From contig NZ_CP021255.1 in NCBI RefSeq assembly GCF_002952055.1, positions 2,710,418 to 2,774,417 on the forward strand: DNA of 64,000 bases. The letters are read 5' to 3'. The position numbers were made by a program, and so were the translations under genes. The notes beneath the pieces are model-generated. The model made no database searches. It was not told where the DNA came from and saw only the letters and a program-made list of their open reading frames with translations. Positions 1-8,299 of this stretch are shown here, one piece after another. Numbering within the stretch: position 1 is the first letter of the stretch; each line of letters opens with the position of its first letter. The stretch comes from Desulfobulbus oralis (GTDB taxonomy: Bacteria; Desulfobacterota; Desulfobulbia; Desulfobulbales; Desulfobulbaceae).

Positions 1-2333
1 TCGGCCGCCGCATCAGTGTTGACGCCGCCATTTTCGACGGCTCCTCGACCGGGGCGCCGCGCACCGCCTACCGGGTGGGCGAATCGCACAGAGACCTGCC
101 CCGGCTGACTGCCGAACTCATAGGCGATCTGCTCACGCACGCCGGAACAGGGGCCACCATTACCGCCATCAGCACCTCGGGCAACAAGCGCATCGACAGC
201 GGCGCCATCCTGCAGAAAATCGCCACCAAGCCCGGCGACCTGTACAATCCGGCAGCCCTCAGTGCAGACATCAAGGCCGTCTTCGCCATGGGCTTCTTCG
301 ACAGCGTCGAGGTGGATGCGGAAGAGGTGGATGGCGGCCAGGCACTGACCTTTCGCGTCGTGGAAAAGCCCCTGATCAACGAAGTGCTCATTACCGGGGC
401 CGAGGCCATCAAGGAAGAGGAGATCCGCGAAGCGGCGGGCATTGGCGCCAACACGATCCTCAATCCGACCAAGGTCAACGAGGCGGTGGAAAAGATCCGT
501 ACCCTCTACAAGTCCAAGGGTTACTACAACGCAGACGTGCAAAGCAGCATGGACAGCGATGACCGGGGCGCTGCCAGTGTCCGCTTCAACATAAAGGAAG
601 GCGAAAAGGTGGTCATCCGCGAAATCGCCTTCACTGGCAACAAGAGCTTCTCCGACAGCGAACTGCGCGACGCCATCCAGACCTCCACCCGTTCCTGGTG
701 GATTTCCTGGCTGACCGGTTCCGGTATTCTGCGCATGGATGTCCTGAATCAGGACATGGAGCGTGTGGCGGCCTTCTATCAAAACCACGGCTATCTGGAC
801 GTCCGGGTGGGCAAACCCGAGGTCTCGCAGAGCGACGATGGCCTGAGCATCACCTTCCCGGTGATGGAAGGCCCACGCTACAGGGTGGGCACAGTGGACA
901 TGCAGGGCGATCTCATCAAGGACAAGACCGAGCTGCTGAGCACGATGCAGATCCGCAAGGAGGAATACCTGAACCGCCAGATCATGCGCGACGACATTGC
1001 CCGCCTGACTGAAATGTACGCCGAACAGGGCTATGTGTATGCGGAAATCAACCCGCAAATCAGGAAAGCGCCCACCGGGAACCGTATCGACCTGATGCTC
1101 GACGTCAAGCAGGGGCCGGTCGTTTATGTGAACCGCATTGAGGTGCAGGGCAATACCCGGACCCGCGATAACGTCATCCGGCGCGACATCACCCTGGAGG
1201 AAGGCAGCAAATTCGACGCCAAGGCCCTGCGCACGTCGACGGCGAAACTCAACCGGCTCGACTTCTTCGAAAGCGTGAACATCGCCCCCAGGCCCACCAT
1301 GCGGGAGGATCTGCTCGATGTCGTGGTGGATGTCAAGGAAAAGCCAACCGGCCAGTTCGCCGTTGGCGCCGGCTATTCTTCCTCGGACCAACTGCTGTTC
1401 ATGGGAGAGATTTCCGAGCGCAACCTTTTCGGCACCGGCAACAAACTTGCCCTGCAGGCCAACACCAGCGGCAAAAGCACCCGCTACAATATCCGCTTCA
1501 CCAATCCCCGCATCTACGATTCCCAGGTATCCGGTTCTCTGGAAGGCTACGACTGGACCCGGGAATACAGCGACTACACCCGGGACACCATAGGCGGGGG
1601 CATCGATATCGGCCATCCGCTCTTCGAGGAGTGGCGCATTTACTACGGCTACAGCCTCTCGAACACGGACCTGAAGGATATCCGGCCCGATGCCTCGTCG
1701 GTCATCCTCCGCTCCAAGGATATCCACCTCGTCAGTGAAGGGGAGCTTTCCCTGGTACGTGATACCCGCGACAAGTCCTTCTCGCCCACCAGCGGCTCCC
1801 GGAACAGCATCACGGTCTCCTATGCCGGTGGCCCACTGGGCGGCGATGCCGAATACACCAAGATCGAGGGCTCTTCATCCTGGTATTTCCCCATGGTCTG
1901 GTCAACGGTGTTCCACGTCAAGGGCGCGGCAGGTCAGGCCTTTGAAAACAAGGACAACAAGCTCCCGGTTTTCGAACATTTCTATCTGGGCGGCATGAAC
2001 TCCATCCGGGGTTTCAAATCGGCCAAGATCAGTCCCAGGGATCCGGTCACCGGTGAGCGCATCGGTGGCGATAAGATGTGGTATGTCAACCTGGGCATCA
2101 TCTTCCCCCTGGTCAAAGATCTGGGCCTGGACGGCGAACTCTTCACCGACTTCGGCAACGTATACGACGTGGACGACGACTGGGACTTCGGCGACTACAA
2201 GAAAACGGCTGGTCTTGGCATCAACTGGGCTTCGCCGCTTGGGCCGCTCCGTCTGGCCGTTGGTTTCAATCTGGACAAAAAGGACGACGAGGACAGCTCC
2301 ACCTGGGATTTCAGCATCGGCGGCAGCTTCTGA
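1..2333 (+). CDS. bamA: Outer membrane protein assembly factor BamA (5' end outside the window)
   Basis: This is the central outer-membrane component that folds and inserts beta-barrel proteins. The frame is open from the first complete codon at position 3, so the true start lies upstream and the GTG at 75 is internal. The visible part has a stretch with no POTRA look (about the first 45 residues), then five POTRA-like repeats beginning at ITAISTSGNKRIDSGAI and including VYVNRIEVQGNTRTRDNVIR, then a 16-strand-type Omp85 barrel. The conserved barrel-lumen motif SIRGF lies near 2003-2017, and the protein ends in the aromatic GGSF expected for an outer-membrane barrel. It lies 21 bases before mfd on the same strand. 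The number of POTRA domains distinguishes it from TamA, which has three. Confidence 0.95.
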   Translation, partial: GRRISVDAAIFDGSSTGAPRTAYRVGESHRDLPRLTAELIGDLLTHAGTGATITAISTSGNKRIDSGAILQKIATKPGDLYNPAALSADIKAVFAMGFFDSVEVDAEEVDGGQALTFRVVEKPLINEVLITGAEAIKEEEIREAAGIGANTILNPTKVNEAVEKIRTLYKSKGYYNADVQSSMDSDDRGAASVRFNIKEGEKVVIREIAFTGNKSFSDSELRDAIQTSTRSWWISWLTGSGILRMDVLNQDMERVAAFYQNHGYLDVRVGKPEVSQSDDGLSITFPVMEGPRYRVGTVDMQGDLIKDKTELLSTMQIRKEEYLNRQIMRDDIARLTEMYAEQGYVYAEINPQIRKAPTGNRIDLMLDVKQGPVVYVNRIEVQGNTRTRDNVIRRDITLEEGSKFDAKALRTSTAKLNRLDFFESVNIAPRPTMREDLLDVVVDVKEKPTGQFAVGAGYSSSDQLLFMGEISERNLFGTGNKLALQANTSGKSTRYNIRFTNPRIYDSQVSGSLEGYDWTREYSDYTRDTIGGGIDIGHPLFEEWRIYYGYSLSNTDLKDIRPDASSVILRSKDIHLVSEGELSLVRDTRDKSFSPTSGSRNSITVSYAGGPLGGDAEYTKIEGSSSWYFPMVWSTVFHVKGAAGQAFENKDNKLPVFEHFYLGGMNSIRGFKSAKISPRDPVTGERIGGDKMWYVNLGIIFPLVKDLGLDGELFTDFGNVYDVDDDWDFGDYKKTAGLGINWASPLGPLRLAVGFNLDKKDDEDSSTWDFSIGGSF

Positions 2334-2354
2334 TTCGTCCACTCCCCGCCATTC

Positions 2355-5300
2355 ATGCAGACCATTCTTGCCCGCCTGCAGGAAGGGCAGACCGTTCCCA
2401 CAGCCATATCGGGATGTACCTCCGCCTCGGCAGCCTTGCTTCTGGCAAGGCTGCTGGCCGCGGGCAAGCGCAGTCTCTGCTGCCTGCTGCCTTCGGAAGA
2501 AGAGCTGCAACTGCTGGCGCAGGACTTTGCCTTCTTTTCCGCCAGCCCGCTTCTGCTCTTCCCTGGAACCGGCATTCCGCCCTATACCGTACTCAAGCCG
2601 GAAATGGCCGCCTGCGGCGAACGGGTGAGTACACTCTACCAGGTCCGGAATCTGCAGGAGCCGGCTCTGATTTTGAGCACTGTCGAGGCGGTCTGCCGGC
2701 GCCTGCCGAGCCCCCAGCACCTGAATACAAAGTGCGAACTGCTCATCGCGGGGGAAGACGCAGACCGGGATGCGCTGATTGCCTTTGCCCTGGCCAGCGG
2801 CTACCAGCCCTGCGAACTGGTGCGGCAGGAGGGCGATCTGGCTATCCGGGGCGGCATCATCGACCTCTACCCACCCTCCTGGCATGGCGAATCGGTGGGG
2901 CCCCTGCGGCTGGATTTTTTCGGCGACACGGTCGAATCCATTCGGACCTTTGACCCTGCAAGCCAGCGTTCCACCGGCGAACTGGCCGAGGCCATCCTGC
3001 TGCCCTGCTCGGAACTGCTCTACCCGGATGACCCGGCCGGGCAGGCCCGCATGCTGGAGGCTTTTGACAGGCTCCGCGACGGCCTGCAAGCACCGGCCCA
3101 GGCAAATGCCGGCGTCCGCGAGCATCTGCAGCTCCGGCAGCGCTTTGCCGGAATGGACATGCTGGCCCCCATGCTGACAGGTGCGGACGGACTGCGCTCC
3201 TTTTTTGAATACCTGCCCGCGACTTGTTCTTTGCTCCTTTTCGACGCCCCTGCCTGCCGGCGGCGCGCCCGTCTGTTCTTTGAGCGCGTAGACGCCAATT
3301 TTGCCGCAGTGCAGACTCAGGGCATGGCAGTCTCGCCTCCGGAAGAGCTTTTTCTTGCCGAATCCGAGCTGCTGGCCGTACTCGGCAAGCGCACGCTGGT
3401 TCATCTGATGCGGCTGCCCGATCCCGAAGCCCTGACGGCGCCCCTGCCCCTGCCGGTCAAAAACCACAGTCTGCTTGCCCAGGAAATGACGCTTTCGCGG
3501 CAAAAGCAGGGCATACTTGGGCCCCTCGCCACGCATATCAAGGAGTGGCAGGCGCGGGGCGAAAGTGTCCTGCTCGCATGCCGGTCGCTCAGGCAAGCCG
3601 GACACCTGCAGAGCATGCTGGCCCAGCACCAGGTGGACGCTGCCTGCCCAGGCCGTTCCTACGCCGCCATGACCTCCATACCCAGGGCTCAGGTCATCTG
3701 TCTGGCCGCGCCCCTCTCCCAGGGCTTTGACCTGCCACATGAGCAACTGCACATTCTCTCCACCGCGGAACTTTTTGGTGACAGGCGGATATCGCCGCGG
3801 CGGAGCGGCAGGAATGCGGGCCCCGATGCGCCAGCCGTCCAACTGGAGCAGTTGCATAAGGGCGACATTGTCGTACACGCAGATCACGGCATTGCACGCT
3901 TCGAGGGGCTGGTCAACCTGAACTATGCGGGTGTGCACGGTGATTTTTTGCTGCTCCTGTTCCGCAACGACGACAAACTCTACGTGCCGGTGGACAGGCT
4001 CCACAAGGTCGGCAGGTACAAGGGCCTGAGCGAACAGGAGCCCAGGCTGGACCTGCTGGGCTCGCAGCACTGGCTCTACACCAAAAAAAAGGTCAGCGAC
4101 GCGGTCTGGAAGATTGCCCAGGAACTGCTCGACATCTATGCAAGGCGGGCCATGCGCCAGGGGCACCGCTTTTCTGGGCCGGGCGAGTTTTATCGCGAGC
4201 TGGAGGAGTCTTTCCCCTACGACGAAACCAGCGGCCAGCTCAAGGCCATTGGCGAGGTGCTGGATGATCTCTGCAAAGCCCGACCCATGGATCGGCTCAT
4301 CTGTGGTGACGTTGGCTACGGCAAAACCGAGGTGGCGGCCAGAGCGGCATTCAAGGTGATCGAGGACGGCTATCAGGTGGCGATCCTGGTGCCAACGACC
4401 GTGCTGGCGGAGCAGCACCTGGCGACCTTCAGGGAGCGTTTTGCCACCTTTCCGGTACGCATAGCCTGCCTGAATCGCTTCCGCACCCGTGCCGAGCAGA
4501 AACAGATCATCGGCGATCTGGGCACGGGCAAAATCGACATCGTTATCGGAACGCACCGTTTGCTGTCCAAGGACATCAGCTTCCAAAAGCTGGGGCTGCT
4601 GGTTGTTGACGAGGAACACCGTTTTGGCGTGGCCCACAAAGAAAAAATAAAAAAAATCAAGGCAAACGTGGACGTGTTGACGCTCACGGCAACCCCGATT
4701 CCACGCACCCTGCAGATGTCGCTTGTGGGTATTCGCGACCTTTCCATTATTTCCACCCCGCCCAGGCAGCGACGCCCCGTCAAAACCCTGTTGGCCAAAC
4801 GCGATGCGCTGATCATCAAGGAGGCCTGCCAACGGGAACTGGAACGGCAGGGACAGGTATTTTTTCTGCACAACCGGGTGCAGTCCATCATGCAGGTGGC
4901 GGCCCGAGTCTCCGACTTGGTGCCCCAGGCGCGGGTAGGGGTGGCCCATGGCCAAATGCCCACGGAGGAGCTGGAGAAGGTGCTCGTCCAGTTTATCCAC
5001 CACAATCTGGATGTGCTTGTCTGCACCACAATCATCGAATCGGGGCTGGATATTGCCAACGCCAATACGATTCTTATCGATCGCGCCGATAGGATAGGCA
5101 TGGCCGATCTTTACCAGTTGCGTGGCAGGGTGGGCCGCAGCGAGCGTCAGGCCTATGCCTATCTGCTCGTGCCCTCGCTCGAACACCTGAGCAGCGATGC
5201 AGAACGCCGGCTCCAGGCCCTGCTCGAGCACTCGGATCTGGGAGAAGGTTTTCAGGTGGCGATGAATGATCTGCAGATTCGCGGTGGCGGCAATCTGCTG

Positions 5301-5960
5301 GGCATCTCCCAGTCAGGACACGTGGCCGCAGTTGGCTACGACCTGTATTTTCAGCTTCTGCAAGACACGGTGGCCGATCTGCAGGCCCGGAAAAATGGCC
5401 GGCAGCCGGAAAACGGCGATCCGGCCTTTGATCCGGAAATCAAACTGCAGGGCGAGGCATTTTTACCGGAAGACTATATCCGGGATACGGCGCTGCGTTA
5501 TCAGATGTACCGAAAACTGTCCTACGCAGGCAGCGGCAGCGCGGAAGAGCTCAGCGCACTGGCGGAGGAATTGGAGGATCGCTTTGGCCCATTGCCTGCA
5601 CCCGCCCAGGCAATGTTCACCATCATTGCCATCAAGCAAAGACTAACTGCACTTCGCATCAGACGTCTGGAGCAAGGGGCTCAAAGGCTGCTCTTCTGCT
5701 TCGACGAGACAACAACAGTATTACCGGAAACGATCCTGGCCTATGTGCAGCAACAAAATGTGAGCAGGAGCAAGAATGCCCTCTGCCGCTTTACACCCGA
5801 GGGCCACCTCATCGTACCGCTTGATCAAACCACCAAGGTGATGGCAACCATTGATCATGTGCTGACAGCGCTGGCTGCCGGGCGTTCGGAAAGGCAGGGG
5901 TCAACCGCAAACAGCGCAGCACAGCGCTTATCTGGCGGAGCCATCCAGAGCACTTTATAA
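2355..5960 (+). CDS. mfd: Transcription-repair coupling factor Mfd
   Basis: A cytoplasmic ATP-dependent translocase of 1201 aa that removes RNA polymerase stalled at lesions and recruits UvrA. The N-terminal UvrB-homology region (IPPYTVLKPEMAACGERVS) is followed by the RNA-polymerase-interacting CarD-like segment (GDIVVHADHGIARFEGLVNL) near residues 497-516. The RecG-like motor has Walker A GDVGYGKTE near residue 652, a DEEH box near residue 752 and TATPIPRTLQMS. The C-terminal TRCF domain comes last. At 1201 aa it is slightly longer than E. coli Mfd because of a low-complexity tail. It probably shares a transcript with bamA. The ATG at 2355 is the first start after the bamA stop. A large open frame on the opposite strand across this gene is a shadow. 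Confidence 0.98.
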   Translation: MQTILARLQEGQTVPTAISGCTSASAALLLARLLAAGKRSLCCLLPSEEELQLLAQDFAFFSASPLLLFPGTGIPPYTVLKPEMAACGERVSTLYQVRNLQEPALILSTVEAVCRRLPSPQHLNTKCELLIAGEDADRDALIAFALASGYQPCELVRQEGDLAIRGGIIDLYPPSWHGESVGPLRLDFFGDTVESIRTFDPASQRSTGELAEAILLPCSELLYPDDPAGQARMLEAFDRLRDGLQAPAQANAGVREHLQLRQRFAGMDMLAPMLTGADGLRSFFEYLPATCSLLLFDAPACRRRARLFFERVDANFAAVQTQGMAVSPPEELFLAESELLAVLGKRTLVHLMRLPDPEALTAPLPLPVKNHSLLAQEMTLSRQKQGILGPLATHIKEWQARGESVLLACRSLRQAGHLQSMLAQHQVDAACPGRSYAAMTSIPRAQVICLAAPLSQGFDLPHEQLHILSTAELFGDRRISPRRSGRNAGPDAPAVQLEQLHKGDIVVHADHGIARFEGLVNLNYAGVHGDFLLLLFRNDDKLYVPVDRLHKVGRYKGLSEQEPRLDLLGSQHWLYTKKKVSDAVWKIAQELLDIYARRAMRQGHRFSGPGEFYRELEESFPYDETSGQLKAIGEVLDDLCKARPMDRLICGDVGYGKTEVAARAAFKVIEDGYQVAILVPTTVLAEQHLATFRERFATFPVRIACLNRFRTRAEQKQIIGDLGTGKIDIVIGTHRLLSKDISFQKLGLLVVDEEHRFGVAHKEKIKKIKANVDVLTLTATPIPRTLQMSLVGIRDLSIISTPPRQRRPVKTLLAKRDALIIKEACQRELERQGQVFFLHNRVQSIMQVAARVSDLVPQARVGVAHGQMPTEELEKVLVQFIHHNLDVLVCTTIIESGLDIANANTILIDRADRIGMADLYQLRGRVGRSERQAYAYLLVPSLEHLSSDAERRLQALLEHSDLGEGFQVAMNDLQIRGGGNLLGISQSGHVAAVGYDLYFQLLQDTVADLQARKNGRQPENGDPAFDPEIKLQGEAFLPEDYIRDTALRYQMYRKLSYAGSGSAEELSALAEELEDRFGPLPAPAQAMFTIIAIKQRLTALRIRRLEQGAQRLLFCFDETTTVLPETILAYVQQQNVSRSKNALCRFTPEGHLIVPLDQTTKVMATIDHVLTALAAGRSERQGSTANSAAQRLSGGAIQSTL

Positions 5961-5968
5961 AATACAAA

Positions 5969-5990
5969 GGGGACCAATTTCTTGGTCCCC
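5969..5990. terminator. Convergent terminator hairpin between mfd and the next gene
   Basis: A perfect 9-bp stem, GGGGACCAA/TTGGTCCCC, with a TTTC loop sits between two convergent genes. Read on the minus strand it is followed by TTTGTATTTTAT, so it works best for the minus-strand gene ending at 6014, but it can also stop mfd transcription. Confidence 0.75.
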
Positions 5991-6013
5991 CATAAAGGTC
6001 AACTCAGCCACTG

Positions 6014-6940
6014 CTACTGGGCAGATCCTTTCTTCTTGTTGGAATGCGCTTTTGCATTGCCCGGTTTGGCATGTGCCGCTGCTGCTTTCGGCGCTGGATG
6101 GGTGTTCTGCACAGGCATTGCACTGATCTGCTGCTGCAAGTCATCCTTCAGGGTCGCAATTTTTAAATGCAACTCTTGAACGTTTCCGCTGAGATCACCT
6201 TTAAGAGCATCCATCTGATTTGCCAAGTCTGCAGAAGCGCTCACGCGCTGTTCCATTTCCGCAAGTCTTATGGCAATATCGTCCAATCTGCTGATGGCTG
6301 CCTCAAAATGCTCATCTCGTTGCGCTGCTGCATCCAGACCTGCCTGTATCAGGGCCATTTTTTCTGCAAATTCCTTTTTTGCAGCATCCTCATGCTGTTG
6401 CAAAATGAGGTGCAGCTCATCCAGTTGCTGGCTTTTTACAAAGTGTGCTGCATTTGCTTCCAGGGACTGCACAGTAGAATCAATCGAAGAAAGGCGAGTT
6501 TCAAGTCGCTGAAGAGTTTCAGGCAGACTCCGGGTTACTACTGGTGCTTCAGGGGGCTCAACGGAGGCGCAGGCAGAGCCGCAACACGCTTCAGCTCCAG
6601 CAAAGTTTCCAAAATACTGGGGAGCAACAAACGTTAAAATTCTCCTCACCTGCGTGCAGGCAAGAAGCTTCGTCCGGGCTGCGACTTCTGCGCCCTGTGA
6701 CCTGTTCACAAGGTACGCGGAGGCGACATAGATGCATAGCATGACCGCAATGCAAAGCGCCACACCAATAACCAAACCGATAATCCAAAATACGAGCTGG
6801 AAAATGGTTACCAGGATGAGGCCAATCGAATGAAATATACCGCTACCAGGATGGGCCAAGGTCAGTTGCGCCACAAGGCTAAACAGCAGAAAAATGATGC
6901 CAGCGCTGGCAACGGCACACAGGGATGCATTTTTTTTCAT
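6014..6940 (-). CDS. Hypothetical membrane protein with coiled-coil domain
   Basis: I do not recognise this 308-aa protein. It has a hydrophobic N-terminal segment (residues 7-30) and a long hydrophobic stretch at about 38-77, suggesting two or three membrane spans. A Cys-containing linker follows (EACCGSACASVEPPEAP). Residues 138-275 are a Leu/Ala/Glu-rich heptad-like region with few helix breakers, which should form a coiled coil. The tail is Ala/Lys/His-rich and ends NKKKGSAQ. It has its own promoter-like sequence and terminator, so it is monocistronic. A membrane-anchored scaffold is possible, but no function can be assigned. Confidence 0.75.
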   Translation of the reverse strand: MKKNASLCAVASAGIIFLLFSLVAQLTLAHPGSGIFHSIGLILVTIFQLVFWIIGLVIGVALCIAVMLCIYVASAYLVNRSQGAEVAARTKLLACTQVRRILTFVAPQYFGNFAGAEACCGSACASVEPPEAPVVTRSLPETLQRLETRLSSIDSTVQSLEANAAHFVKSQQLDELHLILQQHEDAAKKEFAEKMALIQAGLDAAAQRDEHFEAAISRLDDIAIRLAEMEQRVSASADLANQMDALKGDLSGNVQELHLKIATLKDDLQQQISAMPVQNTHPAPKAAAAHAKPGNAKAHSNKKKGSAQ

Positions 6941-7046
6941 TTCGAACCACCATGCAAGTTAAATGAGCTCTGAAAAAACGCTTGTCTCCAGCAAGCAGAG
7001 TTGTGCAGGCGAATCTCGTTCAGCCTTCTTTGCACTGAAAGCTTTT

Positions 7047-7075
7047 AGTCTACTGTCTTATTAAAAATTAGGCAA
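7047..7075 (-). promoter_or_regulatory. Sigma70-type promoter for the 6014-6940 gene
   Basis: On the minus strand TTGCCT and TAGACT are separated by 17 bases, about 107 bases upstream of the ATG at 6940. Two of the twelve hexamer bases deviate in each box, so strength is uncertain. Confidence 0.4.
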
Positions 7076-7082
7076 GCGGGAG

Positions 7083-7120
7083 AAAAAAATGAAGGGAACG
7101 ATCACTTGACCGTCCCCTTC
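7083..7120 (-). terminator. Rho-independent terminator of the pil operon
   Basis: The arms GAAGGGAACG (7091-7100) and CGTCCCCTTC (7111-7120) pair with one mismatch. On the minus strand the hairpin is followed at once by a run of seven T (A run at 7083-7089). It lies 32 bases past the lipoprotein stop and marks the end of the pilM-to-lipoprotein unit. Confidence 0.85.
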
Positions 7121-7151
7121 CTTTCTTGACCGTAAAGTCACAGTGCGGCGC

Positions 7152-8249
7152 TTAGCGCCGTGTAGAACGCGCACCTCTTTTATTCAGGCTCGCCTCCTTC
7201 TCGCGTGCCATTGCCTGCGCGCCCGGGTTCAACTTGTAGAGAAAGTCATCCATCAGTACATGCACAGCCTTTTCAGTCGCACTTTCAAAAAGCGCATCAT
7301 ACTGATAATCAGCCAGGACCGATTGTGGTGAGACTTTCACATCGATTCGGTTTGTCCACACCACTTCACCGTTGTAGGCATCCTGTACCCACATGCGGAG
7401 CTGCACCACTGCCTGGGGGATATCCCCAGCATTGTAGGCTATATTGCCCAACCCTGCACCGATAGCACCCCACACAATTGTATTTCCGTTCTTACCGCCA
7501 GAAACACCAAGAATTGATTTATTCGCTTTATTATACGGCCAGTTGTTTGATTCATTTCCATAGATTGCGCCTAGTGCGCCACCTGCTACCATACTACCCA
7601 ACTCGTCATACGTATCAGAGCTGGCCTGCCCAAAGGCAAGCTTGTTGGTTACACCAGCTACAAAAGTGACAATGCCTTTTTTCCACGGAGCCCAGCTTGG
7701 ATCCTGACGCGTCTTATATTGAATGATGCTCCCTCTGACAACATAATCAGCCGCAAAGTTTTGCCCCAATTGTGAGATCTCTGCCTGATCCAGACCTAAG
7801 GTACCCGGAGAATCGGTAGCGGGATTGCCAAAAGAATTCGAACGAGCGCTACGCTTATAGCGCTCCAATTCCTTCTGCATACTCGAAGACCAGCCACCGT
7901 TACGAAGTTCATAATCAATAGAGCGTGAGGTGTTCTCAGAGTACGCAACTACGTTAATTATGTTACGGTTGATCAGATAGCGGAACACATCCTCTTCAAC
8001 AGGTACCAAAAAGCCATTCTGAGCAAAGCGGTCGGTCAGATTTGCGCTGATGAATAAATTACGCCGATAGGCGGACTCAATATCATCTGCATCCGTATAA
8101 TCTGCAAAGGGCAAGACAACAACACGCCTGTTTTGACCGATATTAGTCTTCAATTCAGGGTTAATTTTTAAGGATTCCTGCACTGAGGTACCACAGCCAA
8201 TTAGGGCAGACACGCAAAAAGCGGAAAAAACAAATGCTAATGGTTTCAT
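7152..8249 (-). CDS. CsgG-like outer-membrane lipoprotein at the end of the pil operon
   Basis: A 365-aa predicted lipoprotein with a signal peptide ending in lipobox ALIGC (Cys19). The ATG at 8249 is preferred over an upstream GTG because AGGTG sits 6 bases before it. After the signal come a CsgG/FlgT-type opening (RRVVVLPFADYTDADDIESA) and YVVRGSIIQYK. Glycine-zipper-like segments (GSMVAGGALGAIYG and WGAIGAGLGNIAYNAG) come next, and then a conserved-looking end (VVQLRMWVQDAYNGEVVWTN). Members of this broad family bind to or help assemble outer-membrane machines. Its position 50 bases after the secretin suggests a pilotin-like or secretin-supporting role. That role is inferred from context only. 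Confidence 0.75.
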   Translation of the reverse strand: MKPLAFVFSAFCVSALIGCGTSVQESLKINPELKTNIGQNRRVVVLPFADYTDADDIESAYRRNLFISANLTDRFAQNGFLVPVEEDVFRYLINRNIINVVAYSENTSRSIDYELRNGGWSSSMQKELERYKRSARSNSFGNPATDSPGTLGLDQAEISQLGQNFAADYVVRGSIIQYKTRQDPSWAPWKKGIVTFVAGVTNKLAFGQASSDTYDELGSMVAGGALGAIYGNESNNWPYNKANKSILGVSGGKNGNTIVWGAIGAGLGNIAYNAGDIPQAVVQLRMWVQDAYNGEVVWTNRIDVKVSPQSVLADYQYDALFESATEKAVHVLMDDFLYKLNPGAQAMAREKEASLNKRGARSTRR

Positions 8250-8299
8250 TATTCGCACCTAAATTAAGTGAAGAAGATTATAAGTTGCTCCAAATATAA

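Noticed and set aside
1902..5231. A 1109-codon open frame antisense to bamA/mfd
   Set aside because: It lies opposite two well-conserved genes, has His/Gln/Gly-rich composition without domains, and arises from GC-rich codon use on the other strand.
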